From Epiperipatus broadwayi (Eukaryota > Onychophora > Udeonychophora > Euonychophora > Peripatidae): a stretch of DNA of 64,000 bases. The stretch lies in the NCBI GenBank assembly GCA_028023455.1, contig JAQFVV010000001.1, positions 23,331,401 to 23,395,400 on the forward strand. Direction: 5' to 3'. This document shows, piece by piece, positions 34,391 to 45,699 of the stretch. Position 1 is the stretch's first letter. Each line of letters opens with the position of its first letter. Position numbers and translations under genes: made by a program. Under the pieces are notes generated by a model. The model did no database searches, had not been told where the DNA came from, and saw only the letters and a program-made list of their open reading frames with translations.

Positions 34391-36570
34391 ATTCTGAATT
34401 TAAACAAAAAACATTTTCAATAGTTTAATTATGAAACTATGTTTTAAGGTGATGAACATTTTTTTTTTTATTATATTATTGCTTAATATTAAAATTCTGA
34501 ATTGAAAACAAAAATATCTTCAAAGTTTTAATTCTAAAACTATGCTTTAAGCTGTAACATTTTTTATTAAGTTTTTTAATTATGGTAAAAATAAAAACCA
34601 ATATTAATTAAATGTTATTAAGTGAGAACTATGATAATGCTGTAAAATGTAACAACATTAAACATTTAAAAGCTTCTAAGATTTATAACTGAAAATAAAA
34701 TCTTTTAGAAGATATTTGACATTTAAAAAACATGCTGTTTCTGAACAAAAGTAGTTTTCTAATAAAACAATATTTTAAGTTGACCATTAAGGCAAAGTTT
34801 TTTAATTAAACTAAAATGATGTAGAATATCTTTAAACATTTTTTTTTTAAAAAACAACCCAATTATCAAAAAAATTCCCATTAATATGTAATCACAATCA
34901 ATATTTTTCATTTCATAAAATTTATGTTTAAAAACTTTTAAAATTTATATAAAATATATGAAATTAAATTAAAACAATTATAAACTTTACCAAAAAAAAA
35001 AAATACTGCATACTATGAATTAATAAAAAATTTTATGTTTATATAACTTTCGTTTGACTTTTTAAAAAATATTTCACTTTAATTAATATGCATGTTTTAA
35101 TTTAATAAATGTACAATATATTCCTCATTTCTATAATACTTTTGTCTACATTGTATATAATTCTTATTTGCTTGTTATAAAAGTAATCATTCTTTAAAAT
35201 TCTCCACAGCTGATCTGAGATACAAGCAAATTTTTTTCTTAAATAGTTATATATAGTACACATATACATTCAAGGACATGATTAGCTGTGAATTTGTATG
35301 TGACCGATATTATACAATAATGTTTGAACAATTTGGCTAAAGTATGTGTTAGGTAAGAATGTATGTATTTGATAATCTGAACAATACCGTGACTTTCAAA
35401 GTCAGTGTTAGCATACTTATGAAAATAAATATATATATAAAAAAACATGTATTTTATTATATAAATATAATAAAGGCAAATTTGTAGTGGATTTATTTTT
35501 TTCACATTTCAGCAAATTCGCAATGAGTAAATCTTTTTGATATACTTAACCATTGTTGTAATTTTTTGACTGCAATCTTTATATTTCTTTGTTTATAATT
35601 TATAGATTATACCTGAAATTAAATACAAAATCATTTATTTTATTATATAAATCAGTTTTATATCTTAGAATTTTTTAAGTAACTTCCCATTTTTCATGTC
35701 TTAAAATTGCATTATTTTTTTCTAGAAATACATCTGGGATTACTTTTATTAATAAGTTCATCAAGAAAAATACTATTCAACTATACATATATTTAAAAAA
35801 ATCTTTTTACAATCATTTTCCTGTTAGTACTATTGTAGTTCCATCTTAATAAAGACAAAATATAATGCTTTTTCTATACTTAAAATCACTTCTTTTATTT
35901 AATGTTTCTTTGGATCAAATTACATTTAAAGAAATCAATCTATTATACAACACTAGTTATATATTTTGTTTGATTCAGCATATTTCACTTTGAAAAACTA
36001 AACCTACTTTAAAATTTTTAAATATTTTTACTTTAGAACCTATATGAAATTTTTTCCAATTTTTTTTTACATTACTTTCAACGATAGTTTCTAAATGGTC
36101 AGGTATAAAAATTTCATGTGATTATCCTAAGTTCAGTTTTCGGTCCGGAAAAAAAAACTAAAGCAGTCAGATATCAAACATGGAACAACTATCTGGTATC
36201 ATTAATTTGTTTACTAAAATGTAGACATTAATGGGTATAAAAAATTTTGTACTTTTTTTTTTAAAAAGTCGGATATTAAAGAAGATCAGGATAAATTGTA
36301 TGGAAACTGGAGATATTTAAAGGTAAAGAGGATATAAAACCTTGAAATGTTATGAATTTTATAAAAAATTGGGAAAGAGAATAGAAAACTACTGAAATAA
36401 CTAACGAGGAAGGAGTAAAAAATGAACCATGGCTGGAAAATATGTGGGTAATAAGAAATGATAACTGGATGAGTTTATTGTAGTATTCAAGGTTTTTGAA
36501 ATCAATATTTAATTTAACTAACAGGGTTTCTGGGTACATCACATGCCAACAATTCTACGTATATGTAGTA
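34391..36570. other. Intronic AT-rich DNA, nothing firm
   Basis: Mostly A/T. A purine-biased stretch at 36270-36480 (e.g. ggaaactggagatatttaaa, then catggctggaaaatatgtgg) looks like decayed coding sequence, but no family could be assigned. Confidence 0.35.
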
Positions 36571-36961
36571 CAGGGGTCCCCAACCCTATGCCCGCGGGCA
36601 CCATGGTGCCCGCAGACCATTTTATGTGTGCCCGCTGCTACCGAACAGGATAAAAAATTATTTATACAAATAAATTTAATTTTTAAAATTTCTTATAAAT
36701 TATTGTATTATATTGTAATCAAATTGTAGGGCATACTATACTTTTACAGCATAAAAATATAAATGTTAATTATATGTTAAAATTTTATTTTTGAAATAAA
36801 TATTTTTTTGTACATTATTATGTGTATTATTAACAATATCCAACTATAAATTTACATTGAAAAAATGGTGCCCACCACCTGATTAAAAAAATAAATGGTG
36901 CCCGCCACCTGACCAGTATTAAAGAATGTGCTCTTAAGTGCAAAAAGGTTGGGGACCACTG
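36571..36961. mobile_element. hAT-type MITE with 8-bp target duplication
   Basis: Element of 391 bp. The left end is caggggtccccaacc and the right end ggttggggaccactg, giving inverted ends CAGNGGTCCCCAACC. Perfect 8-bp target duplications ATGTAGTA flank it at 36563-36570 and 36962-36969. The 8-bp TSD and CAGNGGTCCCCAAC ends are hallmarks of hAT transposons. Subterminal GC-rich repeats (tggtgcccgc, near 36604 and 36897) stand out against an AT-rich centre. There is no transposase, so it is non-autonomous. Confidence 0.95.
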
Positions 36962-37046
36962 ATGTAGTATGTACAGACACATAAGAATGAAATTTTAAGT
37001 TTATTTACTATATTAATTTTTTAAAATATCTTAAAATTACACTTAC

Positions 37047-37256
37047 CTTAGGCATTCTAGTCATGCCTCCAACTAAAATAACTTCACCAATGTCAGATTT
37101 ATTAACTTCTGCATCTTGCAATGCTTTTTGACATGGGCCTATTGTTTTTTTAATAAGATCTTGAACAATGGTTTCAAACTTTGCTCGTGTTAATTTTAAA
37201 TTCATATGCTTAGGACCACTTGCATCAACAGTTAAATAGGGAAGATTAATATCAGT
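37047..37256 (-). CDS. HSPA9: HSPA9 exon: ATPase subdomain II with adenosine motif
   Basis: There are 70 codons in phase 0, the largest exon in the window. It begins [20 protein letters not shown], continues [20 protein letters not shown], and ends [27 protein letters not shown] is the adenosine-binding motif of the actin-like ATPase fold. TDINLPYLT and GPKH(M/L)N are specific to mitochondrial/bacterial-type Hsp70. A strong polypyrimidine tract (the A run near 37259 on plus) precedes the acceptor. Confidence 0.97.
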
Positions 37257-37445
37257 CTAAAAAAAAAAAGTATATATATATGGCAATGTGTATATGTCAC
37301 TAATTTGATAAACATATTATAGCTTATAAATCAATACATGGAAAAAAAAAAAAGATCAATCATAACATCTGATGCTGAAAAGTTTAATGGCAAGCAATCT
37401 GAAAAAACTCAAAAGTTCACATGTTTATAAATTGTAGGAAAATGC

Positions 37446-37650
37446 TAAAGGCAACAGCACAGTTGGTTAGAGTGTTATCTTAAAATTCAATATTAAAAAA
37501 TCTAAGGGTCCAAGTTCAATTTCTATGCTAGTACTGTTACTGGTCAGGCCAGCAACACCTGAAGAAGAGAAAAGAATAATACCTCTCGAAACATTGTGCA
37601 TATACTAACACTTGAATGTATTTGAAATATTTAAATAAAGTTAAATTTTT
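37446..37650 (+). mobile_element. tRNA-headed SINE with hammerhead-like tail
   Basis: The head shows an A-box-like gcacagttggttagagtgtt (near 37457) and a B-box-like gggtccaagttcaatttc (near 37508), spaced as in a tRNA-derived pol III promoter. The body contains gttactggtcaggccagcaa and then the CTGAAGA...GAAAC motif. The tail ends AT-rich with aaataaagttaaa. There is no ORF. A ctaaag string near both edges may be a short target duplication. Confidence 0.65.
37559..37591 (+). ncRNA. Hammerhead-like motif in the SINE tail
   Basis: CTGAAGA (37559-37565), extra A, stem GAGA (37567-37570), 13-base loop, stem TCTC (37584-37587), GAAA (37588-37591), then CATTGTGC. It has the same architecture as in the Penelope repeats but a different stem II sequence that still pairs. 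Compensatory change like this supports a structural role. Confidence 0.4.
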
Positions 37651-38559
37651 CTAAAGACATTCAATACTTATATTAGATAATGAAAATAGACCAATATATA
37701 AATACAATGCTCTTAAACTTACTTAAACAGCAACTTTTCCCTTATAATTAATGTTTTTATTGTAATGTTGGAAAGTAGCTCATATTATGATTTTATATTA
37801 AAAAAAAAGATGAAAATATTTATCTACTGACCTGTCAGTTCAGCAATTCTTCATCTAAAATTATACAAGAGAAAAAACAATAATTTAAAAATTCCTATTT
37901 TGAATATCATATTTGACTTTTATGCCTAAAGCATTAGCAATTAGTCTATTAAAAATTTTAATATTTAGAAAGCTATAATTTGTCTATCCTAAAACTTAAG
38001 GCAGTTAGGCATCCTCCATTTGAATTTTGTAAATGGATATCTATATCTTTTCTAAAATCCTTTCATTCAAGTTAGAATGGATGTCATTTTATCGAGCATC
38101 TTTCCTATTATTGTTGATGCTCTTCTTTGTCCTATATCCAACATCTTTTGCATGTAAGTTTTACATTAATTCAATGTAGTATTTTCTGATTATAATTATC
38201 AATTTCTAATCTATTTTTTAAAAATCATTCTTTATTTCTTTTTTTCATCCAAAAACTTTTCAGCTGCTTCATTAAAAATACAATGCTATTTAATTTAAAT
38301 ATTCTTAAAAAAAAAAAAAAAAAAAGGAGGTGGGGATGATAGTGGAAAGATTAATTCTAGAAAATAATCATTTCAATTTTAAAACTTATGTTGAAACTAT
38401 ACAAAGTCTAATTTTTTACTAAAATATTTCAAAAGCCAACTATTTCATATTTTTCCCAAAACCAAGAAGTAATTTTCCAGGTCCTTTAGGGCAATATTTT
38501 TCTTCCAAAACAAAACCTAAATTTTACCTTAAATTGTACTCACATATATTTTAACAGTC
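37651..38559. other. Intronic AT-rich DNA, nothing recognised
   Basis: Start of the 15.7 kb intron beyond the SINE. A long A run lies near 38308-38326. No gene was seen. Confidence 0.4.
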
Positions 38560-39947
38560 TACCCGTGATCCTATTCTAAGAATTTGAGTGAGAACAGGTT
38601 ATTACCCAACCTTCGAGTAGGTATATTTATGAGCATGGAACAAGTCCTATCTCAAGCAACAACTTACCAATTAATAAGAAATATACCCCTCGAAAACAAA
38701 AGAAAAGGTTCCAGTGGACCTTTTTTGGGTACCTTATCCAGACTAGCTGTCTCAAGATCTGGGAGACAATGTTTATCGGGAGAACGAAGCCGAGATTATC
38801 TTCCAAAGAAAAGTCATTTATATATTTTTATAATATCCTTATCTGCCCTACGAATCTTATTATTTTATTTCTTTTAGAGATATACGGTAATGAATATCAG
38901 TAAGCTTTTATAAATAATAACCCTGAAATTATAAAAATCTCGTAATTCAAATAAATACACAAGTTATAGCTTAAAATTCTAATCTAATATATATTAATAC
39001 ACGTATATACTAATACCTCAATCATACGACCCAGTCATTCTGATACATATATACAATATCAGTATACACATTCACGAAAGAGTGCAACTATGCGTCATAG
39101 TTGTATTTATAAAACAATTTAATCTATTTTCTATAATTCCTTCTTTAAGTTGGAACAAAGCGCATATTTCTTAATTTATTATTATATGTTCACTTAATAT
39201 ATATAGAGAAAGTCAAAGTTACCTCATTTGAAAGCAAAAGTTTGCATGTTTAAGGCTGATGATCTGTAAGCTTACAGTATTACAATAGTGATTGTCCTAG
39301 CGAGAATTGTTGGTCTGGAAGATGATGAAAGATTCAATAACATTTTCACATAAGATAATTCATCCTAGAGGTTAGGTAGATGATTCTAAAATTGATTGAA
39401 CGAAAGTTCTTGCTGTTTGGAGTTCTGTGATAATTTCGCTTGCTTAAAATAGATGGCCAAAATCTCCATAGATAAAGGTCAGGCAGGTCACAAAAAAGCT
39501 GTAAGCTGGGCTGGTTTAACGAATCCACACAATTCTTCTACCCCAGCATTTCGATGGAGTCCATTCTTATTAATTAATAAAATCACTTTATGAAATTTAC
39601 TTTCCATGCTTCTTTCTCTCTAACGGTCACTTTCCCGAATCATATTTAAATAATAAAAAAATAGTTCTTTTCTTTTAACTTTTTTTCACCTCACTTTTTT
39701 AATCTATCCATATGCCGATGAGCATTAGCTCAGGAATGCTTTTAGCCTGATCAGATTTTCATTGTTCCGAAATACTTAGTGGCCAATTCTTAGAATTCTG
39801 ACAAGTATCATTAACAGAAATCGCCCGTGGCACAACTTGCAATTCCTTTTATTACTCTAATGCCTTATATTTTAATTTGCTTTCGTTAAGAAACATGCGC
39901 TACTAATGATATTAGTTAAATAACTATAACTTACAATATTAATAAAC
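38560..39947. other. GC-richer unassigned segment, probable mobile-element remnant
   Basis: The composition shifts here to a more balanced mix (e.g. ggttccagtggacctttttt, gggagaacgaagccgagatt near 38780, gctgggctggtttaacgaat near 39508). An open frame at 38584-38877 (97 codons) has no recognisable similarity and a hydrophobic end that may be chance. It may be an LTR or LTR-flanking piece. No terminal repeats, TIRs or target duplication were found. Confidence 0.3.
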
Positions 39948-39961
39948 AACAAAAATTTAAA

Positions 39962-40530
39962 TACAATTTATCCAAACTGCTTCAAACACTTTTTAGCAAA
40001 ACTCTTTATTTGTACATATACATTTCGACTGACCTGCAGTCTTCTTCAGAGCTATGTTATAATGAACAAAATAAAATAAAAAACATAACTATATAATAAC
40101 ACCATAAAAAATTTTTAAACAATAAAAAAAAACTAAAACAACATAAAATTTATATATTAAAAAAACTGAAATAAATAATCAAGCCCAAATAAAACAATTA
40201 ATATAAAATAAAATGTACAACATAAATAGAAAATAAATATAAATTATACATGTGTATTTCTAACTTTATACATATATACATTCAAGGACAATTATTAATC
40301 TAAATGTATTATCTATTTTATTTTTATTAACAATCTACTAATTATCTCTATTCTTCATAAACTTAAACTTTATGGTTAGTAACTAAAATTCTTTAATTTT
40401 AAATCATATAATATTATTACCTTACTCCTTTTAAAAAATATTTTATATTTATTATTATTTCTGAATATTTAAAACCTATAAACATTATAATCTTTGAACT
40501 TACCAATCTATTTTGATTTTTTAAAAAACG
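39962..40530 (-). repeat. Penelope family 1 terminal repeat, 3' side
   Basis: Its outer ~170 bases (39962-40130) are the reverse complement of 43890-44070. The same sequence is present in both arms of the unit at 56231-57006. The inner part (40130-40530) is AT-rich UTR-like sequence also seen in the left arm near 56420-56610. Confidence 0.85.
40023..40049 (-). ncRNA. Hammerhead-like motif, Penelope family 1 (3' repeat)
   Basis: On minus: CTGAAGA (40049-40043), extra A, stem GACTG, loop CAGGT, stem CAGTC, GAAA (40026-40023). N at the fifth position of CTGANGA is A here, which the hammerhead consensus allows. Stem I and stem III are not clear. Confidence 0.35.
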
Positions 40531-40544
40531 TTTATTTATTTATT

Positions 40545-42352
40545 TTCAATGTGATGTGATGCACTGTGACTTTTCCTTAAATGGAGTCAGGAATCTCTCA
40601 GCAACTCTGCCCAGAGAAACCTGTTAGCCACTTTACCTTCCCTTTCCCCACCCTAAGTTTTCCCATAATCTGCTCCATCCCATTTCCACAACATAATCTT
40701 TGTCAACTCTATGGCCTTTTTATCTAAATCCCCCTTATCTTTTCCCAAACCCAGCATAAAAACCAATAATCCACTTTCTATATAATCACTTTGTTCCTAT
40801 TTATTCTTCCATAACTTCATTATTTGTACTCTTTCTGCTTTCAAGCATTTACATTCAATTAACAGATAGCTAATATTTTCTATGCCTTCCTTACACAATT
40901 TTGCAGACTAAATCACCCATATTTTTCCATTTACATGTATATTCTTTTGTTGCTAAAAATCCTGTTTGAGCCTTAAACAATAAACTACTTTCCTTACTAT
41001 TATCATATATTAACTCGCACCTAATATTCTGTTTATTTCTATATATATTTAAACTCTTTTTACTCTCCATACTATTTCTCCATCTCCCTATTCTTTATTA
41101 ATAAATCTATTCTTTTATCACATTCCTTACTACTATAACACTCAACATTCCTCTCAACACAATCATCCCATCTTTTGTACAAATATACCGATATAAATTC
41201 TTTATACAAATCTTTTGCATACCGCTTTACCTTTCTCACCCTTCTTGTTACCTGCCCTTTACTCATAAGCCAATTAAATACTATTTTGGTTATTCTTTTA
41301 TTATCCATAAACTGCAATCTACCAAACATTTTCATTTTACTTTTTGCATCTCTCATATGAAAACTTGACCATCCCATTTCTCCTTGAATTGCCTCCTTTG
41401 CTGTCCATACATCTGCATCGAATGCATGTCTTCCTACTTCCCTTTGAACTTTTTCTAAATAATCTAATACCCCTTTACTAACACATAATGCATCATTACT
41501 ATATGTTAACCCTGCTACTGCAACTCCCTTCCATATAATTCTAGCTACATCATATTTATTATATGAAAACAGTGTTAATTTCTTTATCAATCCCTTTCTT
41601 TTCTTTGTTTCATTTATCAATTTTTTTCTCCCATTCATCCAAATAATTTTTGATTACTTAAAATAATTCCAATAACTATATCTCACACTTAATACCTCCC
41701 AATAAAAATTCTACAACTGCTCTTTCTCTAGTATTAACCATCATTATATTTGATTTTTCTTCACTAAATTTAATCCCCACTTCTTTACCCACCCGTGCAC
41801 ATGTCATCAGCATAGCTTCCATATCTTCTCTTCTTTCTGCAATCAAAAAAATATCATCCGCAAAAAAAAAAAAAAAGACCCGACAAAATATATACTCCCT
41901 TGCCACCTATTAATGGTATCTCTACCCTTCTTCCTAGTCTTTCTATTGCTTTCTCCATTTCACTCAAAAACAACAAAAACAAAATAGGTGACATAGGGCA
42001 TCCTTGCCTTAATCCCACCCCATTTTTAACTTTAACTGATTCAATATTCCCTAATTGATATATATAATAATTATTTTCATATAATTTCTTAATAATATCC
42101 ACTAAAGCTTCATCCATTCCCAAATTTGCTAAACTTATCCGTAATCTATTTCTATTTACTCTATCATATGCCTTCTCTATATCTATAAAACTCATATATA
42201 ATTGTGTACCTGAATTTCTACTCATATCCATAAGTTGTGTAATTACAAATAAACTATCTCCTATACGCCTATCTAATCTAAAACCTCCTTGCATTTCCCC
42301 CACTACACTATTCCCTTCCATCCATTTTACAACTCTTCTAGCCACCATACAT
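40545..42352 (-). mobile_element. 5'-truncated LINE (Jockey/CR1-like), copy 2, nested in Penelope family 1
   Basis: Same family as 9413-11000, on the opposite strand. It starts in the RT fingers (ARRVVKWMEGN), includes the palm, thumb and C-terminal region, and ends with a 3' UTR containing gatgtgatgcactgtgactt (reverse complement near 40553). It retains more of the RT than copy 1. Its insertion leaves the Penelope 3' repeat separated from the GIY-YIG stop codon. Confidence 0.88.
41072..42348 (-). pseudogene. LINE reverse transcriptase (frameshifted), copy 2
   Basis: Three open pieces. 42348-41854 has GEMQGGFRLDRRIGDSLFVI, MSFIDIEKAYDRVNR and the NGVGLRQGCPMSPILF block. 41906-41676 has the catalytic FADD box (FFADDIFLIAERREDM) and VGIKFSEEKSNIMMVNTRE. 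41638-41072 has the C-terminal region KKRKGLIKKLTLFSYNKYDV to the stop. The break between the first two is a 15-base A run (T on minus) near 41861-41875, just before FADD: a likely slippage frameshift. Catalytic residues are retained, so the copy is younger than copy 1, although it is dead. Confidence 0.9.
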
Positions 42353-42710
42353 GAAAAAACTTTACATAAAAAAAATTATCTTATACCCTAGCTCCCTCTA
42401 TTACATATTATTTAAACTAAATATATATATCTCCTACAACTCTTTATTTATATATATATTTTATTATATACACTTTGACTTTTATTATTATTCTTATATA
42501 ATTCTCATAAATTTTTATTATATTGTTTTATATGTAAATATTATGCTAAGTTTATTAATTAAATTATTATTTTTCTATTATATAATATCTATAAATATAC
42601 CCACATTTATACTCCTATGTAATTTAACCATTTTTTATCATCCACAACTCATTTATAAACAACTATCTCTTTACATATTTACGTCTATATATCTTATTTA
42701 ATAACTATAT

Positions 42711-43148
42711 CTATACCAATCTCATCCTAATCCCAGAATATCTATTAAATTCTGGTTTTATCTTTCTTATTAATATAGTCTCTTTTATTTTACTTTCTTT
42801 AATACTTTCTGTATGTAACCTTATTTTTATTGAACTTTGTATAAATTTGTGTCCTGTTTCTTTTGTATGTATATATATATCGATGATTTATTATCTACCA
42901 TATGTTGTTTTAATCTTGTTTTTATACAATTTTTTTGTTTCTCCCACATATTTGTTATTAATCCCACTATCTAGACATTGTTTACATTTTATCACATATA
43001 CTCCATTAATTATTTCTTTATTATATCCTATATATTTGTTATCTATTAAATTTAATAGGTTTTCTCTTTTTTTACTAACTATTTTTGTATTAATTATTCT
43101 TTTGTATCTTTTATTAATCTTCTTTATAATTTTGTTAAACTTATTCAC
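42711..43148 (-). pseudogene. GIY-YIG endonuclease domain of Penelope family 1
   Basis: The open part 43148-42891 reads basic linker KIIKKINKRYKRI, then IINGVYVIKCKQCLDSGINN, then KYVGETKKLYKNKIKTTYGR. It keeps GVY, the CxxC zinc pair and YVG. After a frame change the C-terminal half continues: ETGHKF (near 42850), then SIKIRLHTESIKESKIKETI and LIRKIKPEFNRYSG, ending at TAG 42711-42713. Glu (KET) and Asn (PEFN) positions match the family 2 copy. The nuclease supplies target nicking for Penelope-like elements. One frameshift near 42890 separates the halves. Confidence 0.82.
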
Positions 43149-43462
43149 TACGATATTATTTGTTTTTATTCCTATATATCTATTTTCACCTTTCTTTTTT
43201 CCTTCAGTCTTTTCATTTTTATTTATCTTATACTTTATTTTTCCAATACTTCTTTTAATTATACATACAGGGAAACCATTTGTAACTCATTGATTATTAA
43301 ATCATTTTGTTTATTATAATCTTCTTTCATTGAACAATACATTGCAGCCCTGTATATTCTTGAATATATACAACTAATTTTATATTTCCTATCAATGTTG
43401 GAAAACCAACTTGTTATTTTGTTACCAATATTGTTCTTTTTATAAATACTTGTCTGAATACA

Positions 43463-43860
43463 TCATTTTTTATCTATCAATTTCTTTTGAAACATTATAT
43501 CCAGATGTGCCATTTCATTATTCTCTTCCTTCTCAACCGTAAACTTTATATTCTCTTCTATTTTATTAATATCATTAATAAACCAGCTTATTTGTCTTTG
43601 GCTTTTATTAAAAATTATTAAATAATTGTCTACATATCTGTTAAAAAACAAAGGATCATTTTTATTTTCTGTTATATTTTTGTCAAACTCATTCATATAA
43701 ATATTACTTAAAATTGCACTAAGAGCTCCTCCCATTAATAATCCTTCTTTTTGCTTATAAAATTCTGTACTATATTCAAAAATTACATCATTGCAACATA
43801 GTTCCATTAAATCTACCAAAATATGAACAGGTAATTTTATTTTTATCCTTAATATATTTC
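43463..43860 (-). pseudogene. Penelope-like reverse transcriptase fragment, family 1
   Basis: The frame 43819-43463 encodes FEYSTEFYKQKEGLLMGGAL, SAILSNIYMNEFD and the palm motif FFNRYVDNYLIIFNKSQRQI, then EMAHLDIMFQKKL. FYKQ-x-G-x-xMGG-x-LSxxLxNIYM is the typical Penelope/telomerase-like RT block. The catalytic motif is YVDN rather than YVDD, so the second aspartate is lost, while the family 2 copy keeps YVDD. The N-terminal RT blocks are missing: the element is 5'-truncated or internally deleted between this point and its 5' repeat at 43890. Confidence 0.85.
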
Positions 43861-43889
43861 TCTATTGCTAAATTTATCGATTTACCTAC

Positions 43890-44108
43890 ATTTATTGTTT
43901 AAAAATTTTTTATGGTGTTATTATATAGTTGTTTTTTATTTTATTTTATTCATTATATCATAGCTCTGAAGAAGACTGCAGGTCAGTCGAAACGTAGTGT
44001 ATGTATATGTACAAATAAAGAGTTCTGCTAAAAAGTGTTTGAAGCGGTTTGGATAAATTGTATTTATAGGATATTACGGCAAAAATAAAGAAAAGTGTGA
44101 TTTTGGTT
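43890..44108 (+). repeat. Penelope family 1 terminal repeat, 5' side (inverted)
   Basis: Plus-sense copy of the repeat at 39962-40130, followed by the extension ggatattacggcaaaaataa...tgattttgg that is present only at this end. The same extension follows the right arm at 56231-57006. Confidence 0.85.
43966..43992 (+). ncRNA. Hammerhead-like motif, Penelope family 1 (5' repeat)
   Basis: CTGAAGA (43966-43972), extra A, GACTG, loop CAGGT, CAGTC, GAAA (43989-43992), then CGTAGTG. Stem II and the core are identical to the other end of the element. Confidence 0.35.
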
Positions 44109-44275
44109 AACAAAAATATAAAAAATACAATTCCGCACATAACCGGCTCTTCATCTTCACATACAAATCTATCTGTTAGTAATTAAATCAATGCAACAAT
44201 CACAACAACACATGTAATAAATATATGAATACGTTCACGCCTTTAAATGATTAATGTATTTCACTCACACTCTTT

Positions 44276-44373
44276 TGTAACAGGGTTCTAATGTACATCT
44301 ATTAATTCAATCTGTAATAACAATGTAATAAACACACTTTTGTAATCATTATTTGAACCCAGCTACTGTTACA
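44276..44373. repeat. Short element ending TGTAACAGGG...CTGTTACA
   Basis: 98 bp with inverted ends tgtaacagg/ctgttaca. A 32-bp version with the same ends (and gtttgaact) lies at 62701-62732. TG...CA ends suggest LTR-edge remnants or tiny MITEs; this is not resolved. Confidence 0.35.
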
Positions 44374-45695
44374 ATATAGTAAAAAAAATCTCAATTTTTC
44401 CTTATTAAATTCCATCCAATTTCATAATTCAAAGCATCATTTACTTGTTCCATATATTGTTGTTTAGTCACTAATTTATCTTTTCTACAGATATTATTGA
44501 ACTTCACTAATTTCTCATTTCTAATATTAACTTAATAAACATTCTGTTTTTCACTAGCTCTTTATATTGTTCATTTTGGCACTTGGCACTATACCATTTC
44601 CCCCATATAATACAAAGTCTAAATTCCCGTAGGAATCAATTTCTTCAGTATGTTCAATCAGAACTATATGGCATAATAAAACTAATATTTTTACAACAAT
44701 GACACATACGTAAGGGACAGTATTTTACAATACTATGTACATTTTTAGTTAAAAAATAAAAGTGCAGATAAAATAAAAATTAAAACTTATGTAAAAATGA
44801 AATAAAATTTAACTAAGATATGATTTAAAATTTCTTGGAAAGAAATTATTTTCACTTGCTATCGAATGAACAAAAAAATGTCATGGTGCCATTTTACATA
44901 TCATCTTGCTTTCAAATCTAAAAGATGCGTATGATGTTATCATTTTCTTTACTATAACTATAAATGACTTACAAGACCTTTTAATAATTAAGATATGGCA
45001 ATATTTTCTTCAGAATTCATGCGATTTTCACTTTAAAAACTAATAATCTAGTCAGTGTTTTTTTTCTCTCTCATTTCTAAAAATATAACAATAAGCCAAA
45101 AATTAGAAAAAATATTATCTCATTTCTCCAAAAACTAACAACTTTGTTCTGAAATTTAATTATCCCGATTCGTTGTTTAAGTTTTCATGTATTATATTCA
45201 GTGCACTTTTATCAAGATCAAAAAATTTAGTAGCTAAGTATTTATTAATATAATACCCAATTTATATAATTTGATAATTAACCAATTTCTAATATGATAA
45301 TGTAAGAAAAAGTGTTATTATTTGCAGTGGAAAATGTGAAACATTTAAATAAAAAACACTTTTCATTTAAGATGACAAGGATATGCACTAGTTCTAACTT
45401 TTTTATTTTTATGATTGATTTTTGGAACAGTTAATGTATAGCTTTATAAAATAGGCATCAAGAGGCAATATATGTTTAAAATTGTACTATTCTTGCTTCT
45501 TCAAAGCATAATCCACTGAATGTTCTTAAATTTTTTTTTCTCCATAAGTCATAGCATCGTCCGGGAGGTGTAACTCTCAACCGTCTGCAAACAATTACTT
45601 GTTTGCAAGACAGCTGCGATGACCTCTCGGCTAACAACGCTTGACTGTTCTTTAATTTAATCCGAGTATTTCATGATATAAGCTCTGGTAATCAA
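44374..45695. other. Intronic AT-rich DNA, small hairpin near 45580
   Basis: Mostly featureless. Near 45583-45608 a hairpin gtctgcaaaca...tgtttgcaagac sits in a short GC-richer patch flanked by cgggaggtg and gacctctcgg. Confidence 0.35.
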
Positions 45696-45699
45696 TAAA

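Larger units (their letters stand above)
39962..44108 (-). mobile_element. Penelope-like element (family 1) with inverted terminal repeats
   Basis: The element is bounded by a 14-bp target duplication with one mismatch: aacaaaaatttaaa at 39948-39961 and aacaaaaatataaa at 44109-44122. The inner ends are inverted: left tacaatttatccaaactgct from 39962, right ending gtttggataaattgtattta followed by an extra ~45-base extension (aaataaagaaaagtgtgatt near 44083). On minus it encodes an RT (43463-43860) then a GIY-YIG nuclease (42711-43148). A LINE (40545-42352) lies downstream of the nuclease. The inverted repeats and the one-sided extension fit known Penelope organisation. Confidence 0.88.

Noticed and set aside
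38584-38877. 97-codon frame as a real gene
   Set aside because: No similarity recognised, no splice or promoter support, and it sits in a probable mobile-element remnant.
42351-43293. Long hydrophobic plus-strand frames
   Set aside because: Antisense shadows of the AT-rich Penelope nuclease region; hydrophobicity comes from poly-T codons.
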